Assembly: GCF_013402915.1 (NCBI RefSeq)
Contig: NC_050725.1
Span: 372,001 to 436,000, forward strand
Origin: Zygotorulaspora mrakii
Lineage: Eukaryota; Ascomycota; Saccharomycetes; Saccharomycetales; Saccharomycetaceae
Length of the DNA stretch: 64,000 nt
Reading direction: 5' to 3'
This document shows positions 1-9,919 of this stretch, one piece after another. Positions within the stretch are counted from its first letter, which is position 1. Every line of letters begins with the position of its first letter. Below the pieces are notes generated by a model. The model was not told the DNA's origin and searched no databases. It saw only the letters and a list, made by a program, of their open reading frames with translations. A program made the translations under genes and the position numbers.

Positions 1-1430
1 ATATGTTGCAACCAGGTAAAAAATATAATTTGGATTATTACTTGGATGTTGCCGAAAAAATTGTTGAAATGGGCACTCATATCTTAGGTATCAAAGATAT
101 GGCAGGCACAATGAAACCATCAGCGGCAAGATTATTAATTGGTTCTATTAGAGCAAAATACCCAAATTTACCAATTCACGTTCATACTCATGATTCGGCT
201 GGTACTGGTGTTGCATCGATGACTGCTGCTGCTTTAGCTGGTGCAGATGTTGTCGATGTAGCAACAAATTCGATGTCTGGTATGACATCGCAACCATCCA
301 TGAATGCATTATTAGCTTCCTTAGATGGTGAAATTGATACTAACATCAACATTGAACATACAAGAGAACTTGATGCTTACTGGGCAGAAATGAGACTATT
401 ATATTCTTGCTTTGAAGCGGACATCAAAGGTCCAGATCCAGAAGTTTATGAACATGAAATTCCTGGTGGTCAATTAACAAATCTGTTATTCCAAGCACAG
501 CAATTGGGCCTCGGTGAAAAATGGGCAGAAACTAAAAAAGCTTACAGAGATGCTAATTATTTATTAGGTGATCTAGTTAAAGTTACTCCGACCTCAAAAG
601 TTGTTGGTGATTTAGCTCAATTTATGGTTTCTAATAAATTGACACCTGATGATGTTCGAAGATTAGCGAATTCATTAGATTTACCAGATTCTGTTATGGA
701 TTTCTTCGAAGGTTTAATTGGTCAACCATATGGTGGGTTCCCAGAACCTTTGAGATCCGATGTCTTGAAAAATAAAAGAAGAAAGCTTACTTGTCGCCCG
801 GGCTTAGAATTAGCTCCATTTGATTTAGAAAAAATTAGGGAGGATCTACAAGACAGATTTGGTGATATTGAAGAATGTGATGTTGCTTCTTATAACATGT
901 ATCCAAAGGTGTATGAAGACTTCCAAAAAATTAGAGAAACCTATGGTGATTTATCAGTTCTACCAACCAAAAATTTCTTATCGCCACCACAAATTGGTGA
1001 AGAAATTGAAGTTACCATTGAACAAGGTAAAACTTTAATTATAAAACATCAAGCTATTGGTGATTTGAATAAGGAAACCGGTGTTAGAGAGGTATATTTT
1101 GAACTGAATGGTGAATTAAGAAAAATTCCAATCGTTGATAAGTCACAAAAGGTTGAAACAGTTTCTAAACCAAAGGCCGACGGTCATGATCCATTCCAAA
1201 TTGGTGCACCAATGGCAGGTGTTATTGTTGAAGTTAAAGTTCACAAGGGTTCTTTAATTAAGAAAGGTCAAGCAGTCGCGGTTTTAAGTGCAATGAAGAT
1301 GGAAATGGTGATTTCTTCTCAAACTGATGGTCAAGTTAAAGAAGTTTTCGTCAATAATGGTGAAAATGTGGAAGCTTCAGATCTTTTAGTCACGTTGGAA
1401 GATGCTGTCATTCCAACAGAGGAAAAATAA
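1..1430 (+). CDS. PYC1/PYC2: Pyruvate carboxylase, C-terminal part (5' end outside window)
   Basis: This is the last 475 codons of a cytosolic biotin enzyme that carboxylates pyruvate to oxaloacetate. The frame is open at the window edge; the ATG at base 3 is an internal methionine, not the start. Visible parts are the end of the carboxyltransferase barrel (HVHTHDSAGTG, a metal-site region), the PYC/OADA domain and a C-terminal biotinyl carrier domain. The biotin-accepting lysine sits in the AMKM motif (codon 1297-1299). S. cerevisiae has two duplicates, PYC1 next to DUO1 and PYC2 next to ATG12; here one gene sits beside both neighbours, as expected for the unduplicated ancestor. Identification is secure. 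Confidence 0.97.
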   Translation, partial: MLQPGKKYNLDYYLDVAEKIVEMGTHILGIKDMAGTMKPSAARLLIGSIRAKYPNLPIHVHTHDSAGTGVASMTAAALAGADVVDVATNSMSGMTSQPSMNALLASLDGEIDTNINIEHTRELDAYWAEMRLLYSCFEADIKGPDPEVYEHEIPGGQLTNLLFQAQQLGLGEKWAETKKAYRDANYLLGDLVKVTPTSKVVGDLAQFMVSNKLTPDDVRRLANSLDLPDSVMDFFEGLIGQPYGGFPEPLRSDVLKNKRRKLTCRPGLELAPFDLEKIREDLQDRFGDIEECDVASYNMYPKVYEDFQKIRETYGDLSVLPTKNFLSPPQIGEEIEVTIEQGKTLIIKHQAIGDLNKETGVREVYFELNGELRKIPIVDKSQKVETVSKPKADGHDPFQIGAPMAGVIVEVKVHKGSLIKKGQAVAVLSAMKMEMVISSQTDGQVKEVFVNNGENVEASDLLVTLEDAVIPTEEK

Positions 1431-1555
1431 TCATTCTTTTATTAATTCCAGTACATTTGACGTCTATCGCCTTTAACTTCGCGTTTTTTCTGTTATTTTT
1501 ATTTGATACATTTTGTAACCTATATATTTAATCTTTAATCTTCCCGTATCTTTCG

Positions 1556-2194
1556 CTAACGAAACATTTTACGTGAACTGCTTACAGTAGGCCTTGTTAA
1601 TCTCGAATTAATTCTAGGTGTGCCCTGTGATTTATTATATCTTGAAAATGCACTGCCTGGCTTTTTTCTATTTTTGTCGACTCTTCCACTATTCGGTATA
1701 CTGGATTTTGAATGGCTAACTATTTCGTTATTGGCATTGTACTGTTTATCCTTCTCCCTCACAATTTCTTGTTTCAGAGACTCAATTTCTTCTTCTTCCG
1801 CTTGAATTAGTTCTTTCGCATTGACCGTTTGTCCATCTTTAGATTGAGCACTAGCATATTTTAAGTATTCGGTTGATCCCATTAGTTCGTGTATGTGACC
1901 TGCTTGAGAATGTATGTTTATCCATGAGTCCAATACTGTATTTGTAGATTTACATATTTCTTGTATTTTATCGAAATGAGAAGGCAAAGCAGTCTGTAAA
2001 GAGCTGTCCACTGATTCTATCATTGGTATTATCTTGTCGAGAGCTGCAAGCTCTTTCAGTAGTGACTGTGTAGTAATTATTGATGATGAGCTTTTATCTG
2101 CAGCTGGCTTTTTCAGTGTTCCTTTATTTCCCAAATTATATCTCATTTCATCAAACATTTGAGGAATCAATTTATCAAGTGCATAAGAGTCCAT
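1556..2194 (-). CDS. DUO1: DASH/Dam1 complex subunit Duo1
   Basis: Kinetochore protein of 212 residues, a subunit of the ten-protein DASH (Dam1) ring that couples kinetochores to spindle microtubules. The N-terminal part contains the family signature: DKLIPQ, then TTQSLLKE, then CKSTN followed by LDSWINIHSQAG. A coiled coil rich in Glu and Lys lies around residues 130-155. The basic C-terminus ends in SSSRKMFR, the same ending as S. cerevisiae Duo1. The gene is convergent with pyruvate carboxylase, with 125 bp between the stop codons, the same arrangement as YGL062W-YGL061C. Confidence 0.95.
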   Translation of the reverse strand: MDSYALDKLIPQMFDEMRYNLGNKGTLKKPAADKSSSSIITTQSLLKELAALDKIIPMIESVDSSLQTALPSHFDKIQEICKSTNTVLDSWINIHSQAGHIHELMGSTEYLKYASAQSKDGQTVNAKELIQAEEEEIESLKQEIVREKDKQYNANNEIVSHSKSSIPNSGRVDKNRKKPGSAFSRYNKSQGTPRINSRLTRPTVSSSRKMFR

Positions 2195-2354
2195 ATTGAA
2201 TAAATTGCTCTTAATTAAACTGTTTATGTTAACGCATTTGCTACCTTGGCTGTATTGATAATATCATAGCGTTTCAAATACGCGTTTCCTTTATGTCAGA
2301 TATTTATAAATTAAGAATTAAAAACTGAAAAATGAGATTTGTACATATAATGAT

Positions 2355-3059
2355 TTATCCAAATGCAACACTTCCACAATAACCTATAATCAATGCATCA
2401 TCGACTTTGAACTGAGACCAAAGATCGCCTACCGTTTGCTGCGGATTTGGTGCAAATGAATTATTTATGTAGCAATAAACATGCTGGATTTTCAGTTTCT
2501 TCAACAAGAATGATAGGATCAGTGAAAAAGGTTGTACAGCAGATATTCTGCATACAGAAGGTGTTATCTGTGGAATTGATCCGATAGGTTGAAATTTCAC
2601 CTGCACTTTAATCTTATCAGGACTCTTATCAGCTTCTCCTTCCTCCCGTTGAATTCTTTCAATGGCAACTTCTGTAGCCTTCGGCAGTTTCTTCAATATC
2701 AAGGATGTGGTCATTGGAATTTTTTGTTTTGGCACTACGATACCATCTGTTTCTATACTTCCTGACTGTGTTGTTTTGATGGATTCATTGCTGTCGTAAG
2801 TAGGCCCATTATAATCACTGTCTTTTGCTTGGCTGATCTGCTCATCGTCTTCCTGACTGCTGGCCAGTCCAAGCATCGAGAGGCGCCTGCTAAATTGTTC
2901 TAACTTGTTTTGCACTAAATAGCTGGTATTAATCGAACCCGTTGTCTGCTCTCTAGAGAGTTTCGGTGGCTGAACTTTGCTCAAATCGTTCAAGGAGCTG
3001 GCGTAAGTAGATTGGCCAGAATCATCATTATCACTTTCACTCTCTAAAACTCTACTCAT
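2355..3059 (-). CDS. ATG12: Ubiquitin-like autophagy protein Atg12
   Basis: Ubiquitin-like modifier of 234 residues that is conjugated to Atg5 and promotes Atg8 lipidation in autophagosome formation. The start at 3059 gives MSRVLESES, matching the S. cerevisiae N-terminus (MSRILESE). A longer frame opens only at a GTG (3086), so it was not used. The N-terminal half is low-complexity with a conserved block, [17 protein letters not shown]. The C-terminal ubiquitin-like domain (about residues 145-234) carries CYINNSFAP and ends in the conjugation glycine (VAFG). It lies between DUO1 and the YBP gene, combining the YBR217W and YGL061C neighbourhoods. Confidence 0.95.
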   Translation of the reverse strand: MSRVLESESDNDDSGQSTYASSLNDLSKVQPPKLSREQTTGSINTSYLVQNKLEQFSRRLSMLGLASSQEDDEQISQAKDSDYNGPTYDSNESIKTTQSGSIETDGIVVPKQKIPMTTSLILKKLPKATEVAIERIQREEGEADKSPDKIKVQVKFQPIGSIPQITPSVCRISAVQPFSLILSFLLKKLKIQHVYCYINNSFAPNPQQTVGDLWSQFKVDDALIIGYCGSVAFG

Positions 3060-3231
3060 CGAACTGAGCGAGTAACTGCTGTTCACCCCCTTGACGCTCT
3101 CATGTAGGTGGAGCGGCTATTCTATAACTTCATAATTTCAAGAAAGAAACGAATTCCATTCTCTTAGAAACAAACTGAATAAAGGAAACAGGCAGAAAAC
3201 AGTGTAAGGAGTGTTTAAAAACCAAAAATAA

Positions 3232-5340
3232 ATGGAAAGCATTGATTTGGTGTGCGGAAATCTGGTCAAAGCATTCACAGATCAGGGAGACGACCCGGTC
3301 TCCTTGGTGACCATCATCGAAATGTACATTGAGCAGGTGGATTCGGAAGGTACTATAAAGGAAAAGGCTAAATTCTTAGAATGCCTATTAAGCCAGCTAC
3401 AAGCAAACCCAAAGATTGTTGGTGAAATCGGATGGGATTTGCCCAAAGGTCTGCTATCATTTTTATCAGCAAAGAATGTCAATTATCATAGGAAACTAAG
3501 TACTGAGGTTCTAGTGACTCTGATAATGGCTTGTTTCAATGAGATTGCCCTTTTTGGAAACCCAAAAGAGTGCTTACTTGTTGGAACTCAGCTGCTTTCA
3601 GAACTGTCTGTGATAGATATTGCCTTTAATTTAGAGGATGACAGGGATAAGCATAAGGAGTGTAATGATCAAAATTCTGACAGTGAAAATTTCAATGGTG
3701 AAAATACTAATAGTTCCAGTCAATCCACCGTCGACGACTTGACCCCAACTCAAAGTAGCAGGGAAGCTTTTACTAACGAAGAAATACAACAAGATCTCGA
3801 CACCAGTAACAGTGACAAAAATATAGAGAGAAACCCAGCTGAGTTTTTCTTTGGGCTGCAATCATATATTCTTTTTGAACTAATTCAGACTGTGTTAAGA
3901 AGAATCTCCACTCTGTATCCTTCAAAATTTTTGGGTATGGCAGTTTCGGCGATTGTTAAATACATGAAAGTGAATATCGAGGAGCTTGAGGACACTAATA
4001 TTGTGCTTCGTCGCGTTTATACTCTGTGCAGAGTCTATGTTCCCTCAAATGCTCCTGGAGATATCAAAAAAGATGGAAAGCTATCTTCTCAAGAATTGGA
4101 GAAAATTCAAGAGGATGAGTTGGCTTTGCAGAGAAAGCTCCTATGCAGCCTCTGCACCTTTGGAATTGGATATGCTCTCAAGACTGTACCACTTAGGTCA
4201 GATATTCAGTATTATTCCTCGTTGACAGGTGCTAGTTTAGATCACCCACAATTTTATCAAAGTACAGCAGAGATTTGTTTGAGGTACTTTCAATTAGCCC
4301 TGTCTTTTGATATTGATGTAAAAGAGTCTCTTTTGGAATTCATCAAGGAAACTCGAAATATTTACAGGTCTTTGCCTCCTGATTCATTAATTGTCAATGA
4401 AGAGGCAAGAAGTGCTATTAGCCAAGTTATTTATCAGCTTTCTTATACCTATCAATTACAAAAATTAGCTAAATGCAAAGATTTGATTTTGGATTCGAAC
4501 GGTGTTTTTATTTTGTCAGCTTTGCATCAAGAAGCTACTGGTAAGACACTTTTCCGCGAAATTCGTATTCAAGACGCTGTGTGCTTATATTTGAGATGCA
4601 CAACACCACAATTGTTCTCAGAAGAATATACTAACCTTGCAGCAGAAACTGCCGCTCGATATTGGTTATGGGTAGCCATAACGAATTCTTCTTTTAAGGA
4701 GATGAAAGATGGATTAAATGAATTGCCATCATACTTGAATACTGTCTTTTTGCAAATGTACTTGATGAGAAATTGCAATCAGGTTAACGAACAGATGCGG
4801 ATGGTAAATGTTACATTATTGACGCGAATTTTGTGCCTGATGCCAGAGGAAATATCGTTTTCTTTTGCCGTTGATACTTTACTCACATGTCCTTATGCTC
4901 ATGCGAAACTGATAATTCTGGGAATTTTAAAGGATTTGATGTTAAAAACCTGTCAGTGTAAAGAAGGCGTTACAAGCGAAATGGAGAAATTGAATATCAG
5001 TGCTAAAGGTGCGGAGCAAAAAGAATCCAATATTTCACTGGCTCCTCCACCTCCACCTCCACGCCCATATATACTATTAAATGAGCATAGAATGGCATCC
5101 ATGCATAGCCTCGCCATGCTTGTTGTTCAAAATGCTAAAAAAGAAGATTCAGAAAAGGACGATCTCATTCTGTTATTAACCTACATCAATTTCTTCATTG
5201 CTCTCAAGAGTAAATGGAATTCTGGCCTGCTCACAGTCATTCATTCTGAAATTCAGGATGCCTTCGCTGCTAAAGATGATGAAACAAAGGAAGTAAAGCT
5301 CATAAAATTATCTAATGATACACTTGGTGAGAATCTATAA
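3232..5340 (+). CDS. YBP1/YBP2: Ybp1/Ybp2-like protein
   Basis: Protein of 702 residues, equidistant as a locus to S. cerevisiae YBP1 (YBR216C) and YBP2 (YGL060W), which are whole-genome-duplication paralogues. Ybp1 helps peroxide-induced oxidation of the transcription factor Yap1; Ybp2 has been linked to kinetochores. The sequence is largely helical and acidic, with a Ser/Asn/Asp-rich insert near residues 140-205. A proline run (SLAPPPPPPRPY) comes before the conserved C-terminal segment. It is divergent from ATG12, with 172 bp between start codons. The call rests on synteny and general similarity; which paralogue function it has cannot be told from sequence. Confidence 0.88.
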   Translation: MESIDLVCGNLVKAFTDQGDDPVSLVTIIEMYIEQVDSEGTIKEKAKFLECLLSQLQANPKIVGEIGWDLPKGLLSFLSAKNVNYHRKLSTEVLVTLIMACFNEIALFGNPKECLLVGTQLLSELSVIDIAFNLEDDRDKHKECNDQNSDSENFNGENTNSSSQSTVDDLTPTQSSREAFTNEEIQQDLDTSNSDKNIERNPAEFFFGLQSYILFELIQTVLRRISTLYPSKFLGMAVSAIVKYMKVNIEELEDTNIVLRRVYTLCRVYVPSNAPGDIKKDGKLSSQELEKIQEDELALQRKLLCSLCTFGIGYALKTVPLRSDIQYYSSLTGASLDHPQFYQSTAEICLRYFQLALSFDIDVKESLLEFIKETRNIYRSLPPDSLIVNEEARSAISQVIYQLSYTYQLQKLAKCKDLILDSNGVFILSALHQEATGKTLFREIRIQDAVCLYLRCTTPQLFSEEYTNLAAETAARYWLWVAITNSSFKEMKDGLNELPSYLNTVFLQMYLMRNCNQVNEQMRMVNVTLLTRILCLMPEEISFSFAVDTLLTCPYAHAKLIILGILKDLMLKTCQCKEGVTSEMEKLNISAKGAEQKESNISLAPPPPPPRPYILLNEHRMASMHSLAMLVVQNAKKEDSEKDDLILLLTYINFFIALKSKWNSGLLTVIHSEIQDAFAAKDDETKEVKLIKLSNDTLGENL

Positions 5341-5419
5341 GATTTCAAAGGCATATATAATTACACCTGTTTTAATAAAACGCAAGAAGTTTATGCTTAA
5401 ATAAAGTATTCAAATTTAT

Positions 5420-7229
5420 TCATTTATTTTTAACGCCACCTCTCTTCATGGTACCGTCCACTCTTTCTAAACTAGCATAGTGACCCTTTTCAATTAATGG
5501 CCCGAAATAAACGAAAAAGCCATCCTTGGTTGCTGCACGCTGCTCTTCCCACAAAAGCTCTGAATCGTCGATGAAAGGATCTTCTATATCATATTTTCCA
5601 ATCAAACTTTTGCCCTTGTTGGAATGTGGCCTTTTTTTGGGGGATGTCGTCGTCTTCTCATCATCGACTTCTTCTTCGTCTTCATCCTCGCCATCTTCCT
5701 CGTCTTCCACTATGTCATCGCCTTCCGTTACTTCTATACTCTCGATATTCGATGTGGTATGATTGAGTTGTCCTAGCAAGTTTCTTTTAGCTAGCTTTTC
5801 ATCTGCTAGATTTGTATTGCTTTGAGTAGACATTTTATCGTGTACTAGTTTATAGTAGTTGAACACAACTTGACCGTTCTCGTCCAAGTAGTCATTATTT
5901 TTGGTGGAATATAATGGTACATCAACCACCACTATAGGGTCTTCTGTAACCTTATCGGACTTACCACGTTCAAGGACCTCTAACAAAGATGGAGACTTTA
6001 TTTGTGGTGGCGGTACCAGTTTTTTCGGGGTTTTTGGTTTGGTACCACTGGAAGGTTCCTTCTTCACAAGACCTTTTTTTTTGTTATCTGCGGAGTTTCC
6101 TGGCCCATTAGCAGTGGAAGCATCTTTTTTGGTAATGGGCAGTTTTGAAGACTGGGACTGTTTTCTGTTTATTTCTTTTTTATCATTAGTACTGATACTT
6201 TGTTTATTTGCTGAAAGATTCACTGCATTCGAAGAAGCAGAAGAATCCTTCTTTACCGATTTCGCATTGATTTTTTTCTTGGAATCGTTACTCGACTTAC
6301 TTCCACCTGTCTTGCTCTTCGATGAAGCTACTGAAGAAACAGAATGTGATTTTTTTGCCTTCACTACAGTCGTCTTGTTATTTCCTCCTGTAAGATTTCC
6401 TTTCGAAATTGTAGATGCAGAGTTAGTTGTAGACTTGGAAGTGGAGGCGGGGGTTACAGCTGTAGTACTATGACTCTTTTTCATAGAGCTCGCTAATTTG
6501 ATCGGCAAATTCACTGGTGAGCTTATTCTTGCCACTAAGAAACCGGGGCTATCAGAAGAATCAGAGCCCTGTAATGGATTGCTGCCAGGTTTCTGTGTCG
6601 GTAGTATTACTTTTGGACCGCCTAAAGCATGTTGAGATGGAGATGGTGATCCATCAGATAAGAATGGAGGCTGCGGTGACACCGTGGGGGAGTTTCCCAT
6701 TTCTTCATTAGGCGATAGTAGACTGGAAATCTTGATTTGCTCTGTCTTAATTATAGTATGCTTATCTTCCCCTTTCTCTGATGAACCGCTTTTATTACTA
6801 GGTTTGCAATCAGTAGCAGGAGCTTGTGATGGTTGTGGAAACATTGGTGAAGATGACAGCGTATTTGCTGGGGATGGGGATGCTCCTTTTACTTGATTTC
6901 TGTTTTTGGCTAATTCTTCAGCAATGTTGGGTATTCGTTTGTTGTCTTTCTTTGGCATCTTGGACACCTTACGCAAATCTTCCTTCTTGGCCTTTCTTTT
7001 ATTTGAGATTGCGCTTGATAATGAGTTTGGGTCGGAGGCAGAGCTCGAAGTGCTTGCAGAAGGTCCTATGCTAGCATTTGTGTTAGAGTTCGAGACTGCG
7101 AGCTGCTCTTCGTCCTCTATTTCGACGACTATAGTTGGAATAGCGCGTTAGTATATAAGGTGGGTTTGTACTTGAGCAAACAAGCTTTACTAAAAAGCTT
7201 GCAAATTCAAACATACCTTCGTCTTGCAT
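5420..7229 (-). CDS. HPC2: HIR histone chaperone complex subunit Hpc2 (spliced)
   Basis: Subunit of the HIR complex, which represses histone genes and assembles H3-H4 outside S phase. I read complement(join(5420..7128,7217..7229)), giving 573 residues. Exon 1 is 13 nt (Met-Gln-Asp-Glu plus one base). The intron has a GTATGT donor, a TACTAAC branch point and a TAG acceptor, and phase is kept. A shorter model starting at the ATG at 6958 would lose about 57 N-terminal residues. KRIPNIAEELAKNRN and GASPSP near the N-terminus match S. cerevisiae Hpc2. The middle is Ser/Lys/Thr-rich. The C-terminal Hpc2-related (ubinuclein) domain contains DPFIDDSELLWEEQ and FFVYFGPLIEKG. An acidic run (about 445-465) precedes it. 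Confidence 0.93.
7129..7216 (-). other. HPC2: Intron of HPC2 (88 nt)
   Basis: On the minus strand the donor is GTATGT (7216-7211), the branch point TACTAAC (complement of 7147-7153) and the acceptor TAG (ending 7129). Splicing joins a 13-nt first exon to exon 2 in frame, completing a GTC valine codon. A stop (TAA within the branch point) closes the downstream frame if it is unspliced. As I recall, S. cerevisiae HPC2 also has a short intron near its start, so the position looks ancestral. Confidence 0.88.
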
Positions 7230-7232
7230 TTG

Positions 7233-7296
7233 CTTAGTCTTGTTTTAACTTAGTCTTGTTTTAGCTTAATCTTGTTCTAGCTTAATCTTGTTTTCT
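7233..7296. repeat. Four tandem 16-bp units abutting the HPC2 start codon
   Basis: The + strand shows four copies of a 16-bp unit starting at 7233, 7249, 7265 and 7281; the first reads CTTAGTCTTGTTTTAA, with 1-4 changes per copy. The array ends 3 bases upstream of the HPC2 initiation codon, so it lies in the predicted HPC2 5' leader, where the transcript would read repeated AACAAGAYTAAG. Confidence 0.9.
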
Positions 7297-7459
7297 TTCT
7301 TTGTATTCAATACTGTAAGTTTCTTGTTATGTAGTTTACATTGCACTATGATTTAGGCGAACTGAGCTGCTTTTAGCCAGTTTCAGAGGGAAAGAAAAGC
7401 TGAAGGTGAAACAGTGAATACAAAATCCAACAGTTTAAGCAACTACGTATCATGACAAA

Positions 7460-8926
7460 ATGAGTTATAACCGCTTGAATAATGGATTGATACGATTTAA
7501 GCACTCAGTGCATACGCCAAATATATCTCAGATACCAAATTTTACAAAATACTGTCCAATACGACCAATCAATGAAGAACTGGCCCCATATGTCCATGAA
7601 ACGATGAATGCTTACCCAAGAGGTTCAAAACATGTAAACCAGCAGCACTACTACCATAACCGAACCGTTTTGCTACATGACTACTTGAGGAAAAAACCAC
7701 ATGCGATGTCATTGCTTCAACTGGCCCAGTATTATGACGACTCTGCCAAACTCACGAAGCAGAAGATCATTAATTCGGGTAAATTTGTTAAAGAGGAATT
7801 GGCCATTAGGATGGCTCACAAAATATTTATGCTGCAGCAGCTGCCTTTTAGCGTAATAAACAATTTTCATTTTGTTCAGGTTTATGAATCTTATTATAAT
7901 ATTTTTGAAAGATTTAGAAAATTCCCCGCAATAAGGACACTTGATGATAACTATAGGTTCGCTGAGTTTTTAAAATCGATTTTGCAAGATTTTAACTCGT
8001 TGAATTTGCCACATTTAGTCATGGGAGCATTGGAGTGTACAATTTTAGATTTATATCCGCAAGACAAGATGGATGAATTATTGTCGGGTCTACTAAGGGC
8101 TCGTATATCAAGAAGATTGATAGTCGAAGAACATATTAGTGTCACCGCCAATTTTTTGAGTGGGAAAGAGGAGAATACCTTAGTTTTGGGAGACATCTTC
8201 CAAGAATGTTCTGCAACAGAATACATCCTTGATGCAAGTAGAGCCTGTCAAAAATTTATTCAAGAAATGTATTTTGAAAGTTTACCATTGCCAGAACTGA
8301 TCATAAATGGGGATACTGACCTAAAATTTTATTTTCTTCCGATTCATCTCAAGTATTTGTTAGGAGAGATCTTAAGAAACAGTTACGAGGCTACAATCAA
8401 GGATTATATACGACAGGGGCTAAAGAAACCTCAACCTATCGTAGTTACCATAATTAAGAATGAAGAATCATCTCTGTTTCGCATATCAGATAGAGCAGGT
8501 GGGGTTCCCCATAACGACAAAAATATCTGGTCCTTTGGTAAATCCAAAGAAAGAGCAAGTGAGTCTCTGAAGAACTTTCATATGCTTCCTGGTCTGCAAA
8601 CGGTATCGTTATACGACCACTTATATCATAATAAGCGCGCATCGACAGAGTCTGCAAATCGACCTTACATGTACACCTCCCTAGAGCCTATGAGTCATAC
8701 AAACCTGACAACTGGTAAAATCCAATTTGTCAAACCGTTGGTTCGATTTATCGAAAGATCATACCGGTATAGATTGGGTATTGGTTTGGCAATGTGTAAA
8801 GTTTATGCTGAATATTGGAATGGTGATCTAACCTCACATTCCATCCAAGGTTATGGTACTGACACTGTCTTGAAGCTGGGAAACCTAATGAATTCAAACA
8901 GAAAACTACAACTGGATAAAGTGTAG
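7460..8926 (+). CDS. PKP2: Mitochondrial pyruvate dehydrogenase kinase Pkp2
   Basis: Protein of 488 residues (S. cerevisiae Pkp2 is of similar length) that phosphorylates and inactivates the E1-alpha subunit of mitochondrial pyruvate dehydrogenase. The N-terminus is basic and compatible with a mitochondrial presequence. The family's helical BCDHK domain precedes a GHKL ATPase domain. The N box reads EILRNSYEAT (about residue 300), followed by ISDRAGGVPH (G1 box) and GIGLAMCKVYAEYWNGD near the C-terminus (G2 box). It is divergent from HPC2, 230 bp apart, and sits upstream of RAD6 as in the YGL059W-YGL058W order. Confidence 0.94.
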   Translation: MSYNRLNNGLIRFKHSVHTPNISQIPNFTKYCPIRPINEELAPYVHETMNAYPRGSKHVNQQHYYHNRTVLLHDYLRKKPHAMSLLQLAQYYDDSAKLTKQKIINSGKFVKEELAIRMAHKIFMLQQLPFSVINNFHFVQVYESYYNIFERFRKFPAIRTLDDNYRFAEFLKSILQDFNSLNLPHLVMGALECTILDLYPQDKMDELLSGLLRARISRRLIVEEHISVTANFLSGKEENTLVLGDIFQECSATEYILDASRACQKFIQEMYFESLPLPELIINGDTDLKFYFLPIHLKYLLGEILRNSYEATIKDYIRQGLKKPQPIVVTIIKNEESSLFRISDRAGGVPHNDKNIWSFGKSKERASESLKNFHMLPGLQTVSLYDHLYHNKRASTESANRPYMYTSLEPMSHTNLTTGKIQFVKPLVRFIERSYRYRLGIGLAMCKVYAEYWNGDLTSHSIQGYGTDTVLKLGNLMNSNRKLQLDKV

Positions 8927-9207
8927 GAAATATGTTCTTTAAACAGCAATTATTTATTAAATATTGTTTTCACGTGACCTTTCATTTCTATATAGTATTT
9001 GATTTTCTACTGAAATAGTTGAACATTAGTAGCGTACACTAAGATCATGGCGACCCTCAAAGTACTTACAGATTTGAATTATTTTGCATAATAGTAGCCG
9101 GATAGAATTGCGAATTCGCCTAAATTAAGTTTCACTTGAGCTACTCAGTAGGTTGAAGAAACTATTTCGAAAGGAGCTTTGTTGTTGCGGAAAATATCAA
9201 AAATAAA

Positions 9208-9796
9208 ATGTCGACACCGGCCAGAAGAAGGTTAATGAGAGATTTCAAGGTATGGATAGGAAAATTTTCCTTTTAGATGAGATTTGAAAAGATACTTTTA
9301 CTAACAGAAAGATTTTACTTTTGTTTAGCGGATGAAAGAGGATTCGCCACCAGGCGTATCGGCGTCACCACTACCTGATAACGTTATGGTATGGAATGCG
9401 ATGATAATTGGACCAGCAGATACACCATATGAAGATGGGACATTCAGACTGCTGTTAGAATTTGATGAGGAATACCCGAATAAGCCTCCACATGTAAAAT
9501 TTTTGAGTGAAATGTTCCATCCAAATGTATATGCGAACGGAGAAATTTGTCTAGATATTCTGCAAAATCGATGGACACCAACTTATGATGTGGCATCAAT
9601 ACTGACGTCTATTCAAAGTCTTTTCAACGATCCAAACCCTGCTTCGCCCGCTAATGTAGAAGCTGCGACATTATTCAAAGACCACAAGTCACAGTATGTA
9701 AAAAGAGTGAAAGAAACTGTAGAGAAATCATGGGAGGATGACATGGACGATATGGAAGATGAGGAAGATGAAGACGAAGATGATGATGAAGATTGA
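9208..9796 (+). CDS. RAD6: Ubiquitin-conjugating enzyme E2 Rad6 (spliced)
   Basis: E2 enzyme that monoubiquitinates H2B with Bre1 and PCNA with Rad18, and acts in the N-degron pathway with Ubr1. The model is join(9208..9249,9329..9796), 169 residues. Exon 1 encodes [14 protein letters not shown], the invariant Rad6 N-terminus that binds E3s, and exon 2 resumes with RMKEDSPPG. The catalytic cysteine is Cys88 in NGEICLDIL. The C-terminus is the acidic tail typical of yeast Rad6. Starting at the ATG at 9332 would remove 15 essential-looking residues. S. cerevisiae RAD6 has no intron, so the intron is a point of interest. Confidence 0.97.
9250..9328 (+). other. RAD6: Intron of RAD6 (79 nt)
   Basis: The donor is GTATGG (9250-9255), slightly off the usual GTATGT. 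The branch point is TACTAAC (9299-9305) and the acceptor TTTAG ends at 9328. Splicing falls between Lys14 and Arg15, exactly restoring the conserved RDFKRMKED sequence, which is strong evidence for the intron. Confidence 0.94.
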
Positions 9797-9919
9797 GAAA
9801 GGGCGCAAAGCAGAAGCAATGGAAAAAAAATGCATAAATAAATTCGATCAGTGGTCGTAGGTCGCAGGCATAAGATAATGATATGTATACAGCAATATAT
9901 ACGGATAAAACTAAAGATA

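Noticed and set aside
5901..6473. 190-codon plus-strand open frame
   Set aside because: Antisense to the Ser/Lys-rich middle of HPC2; low-complexity coding on the other strand creates it.
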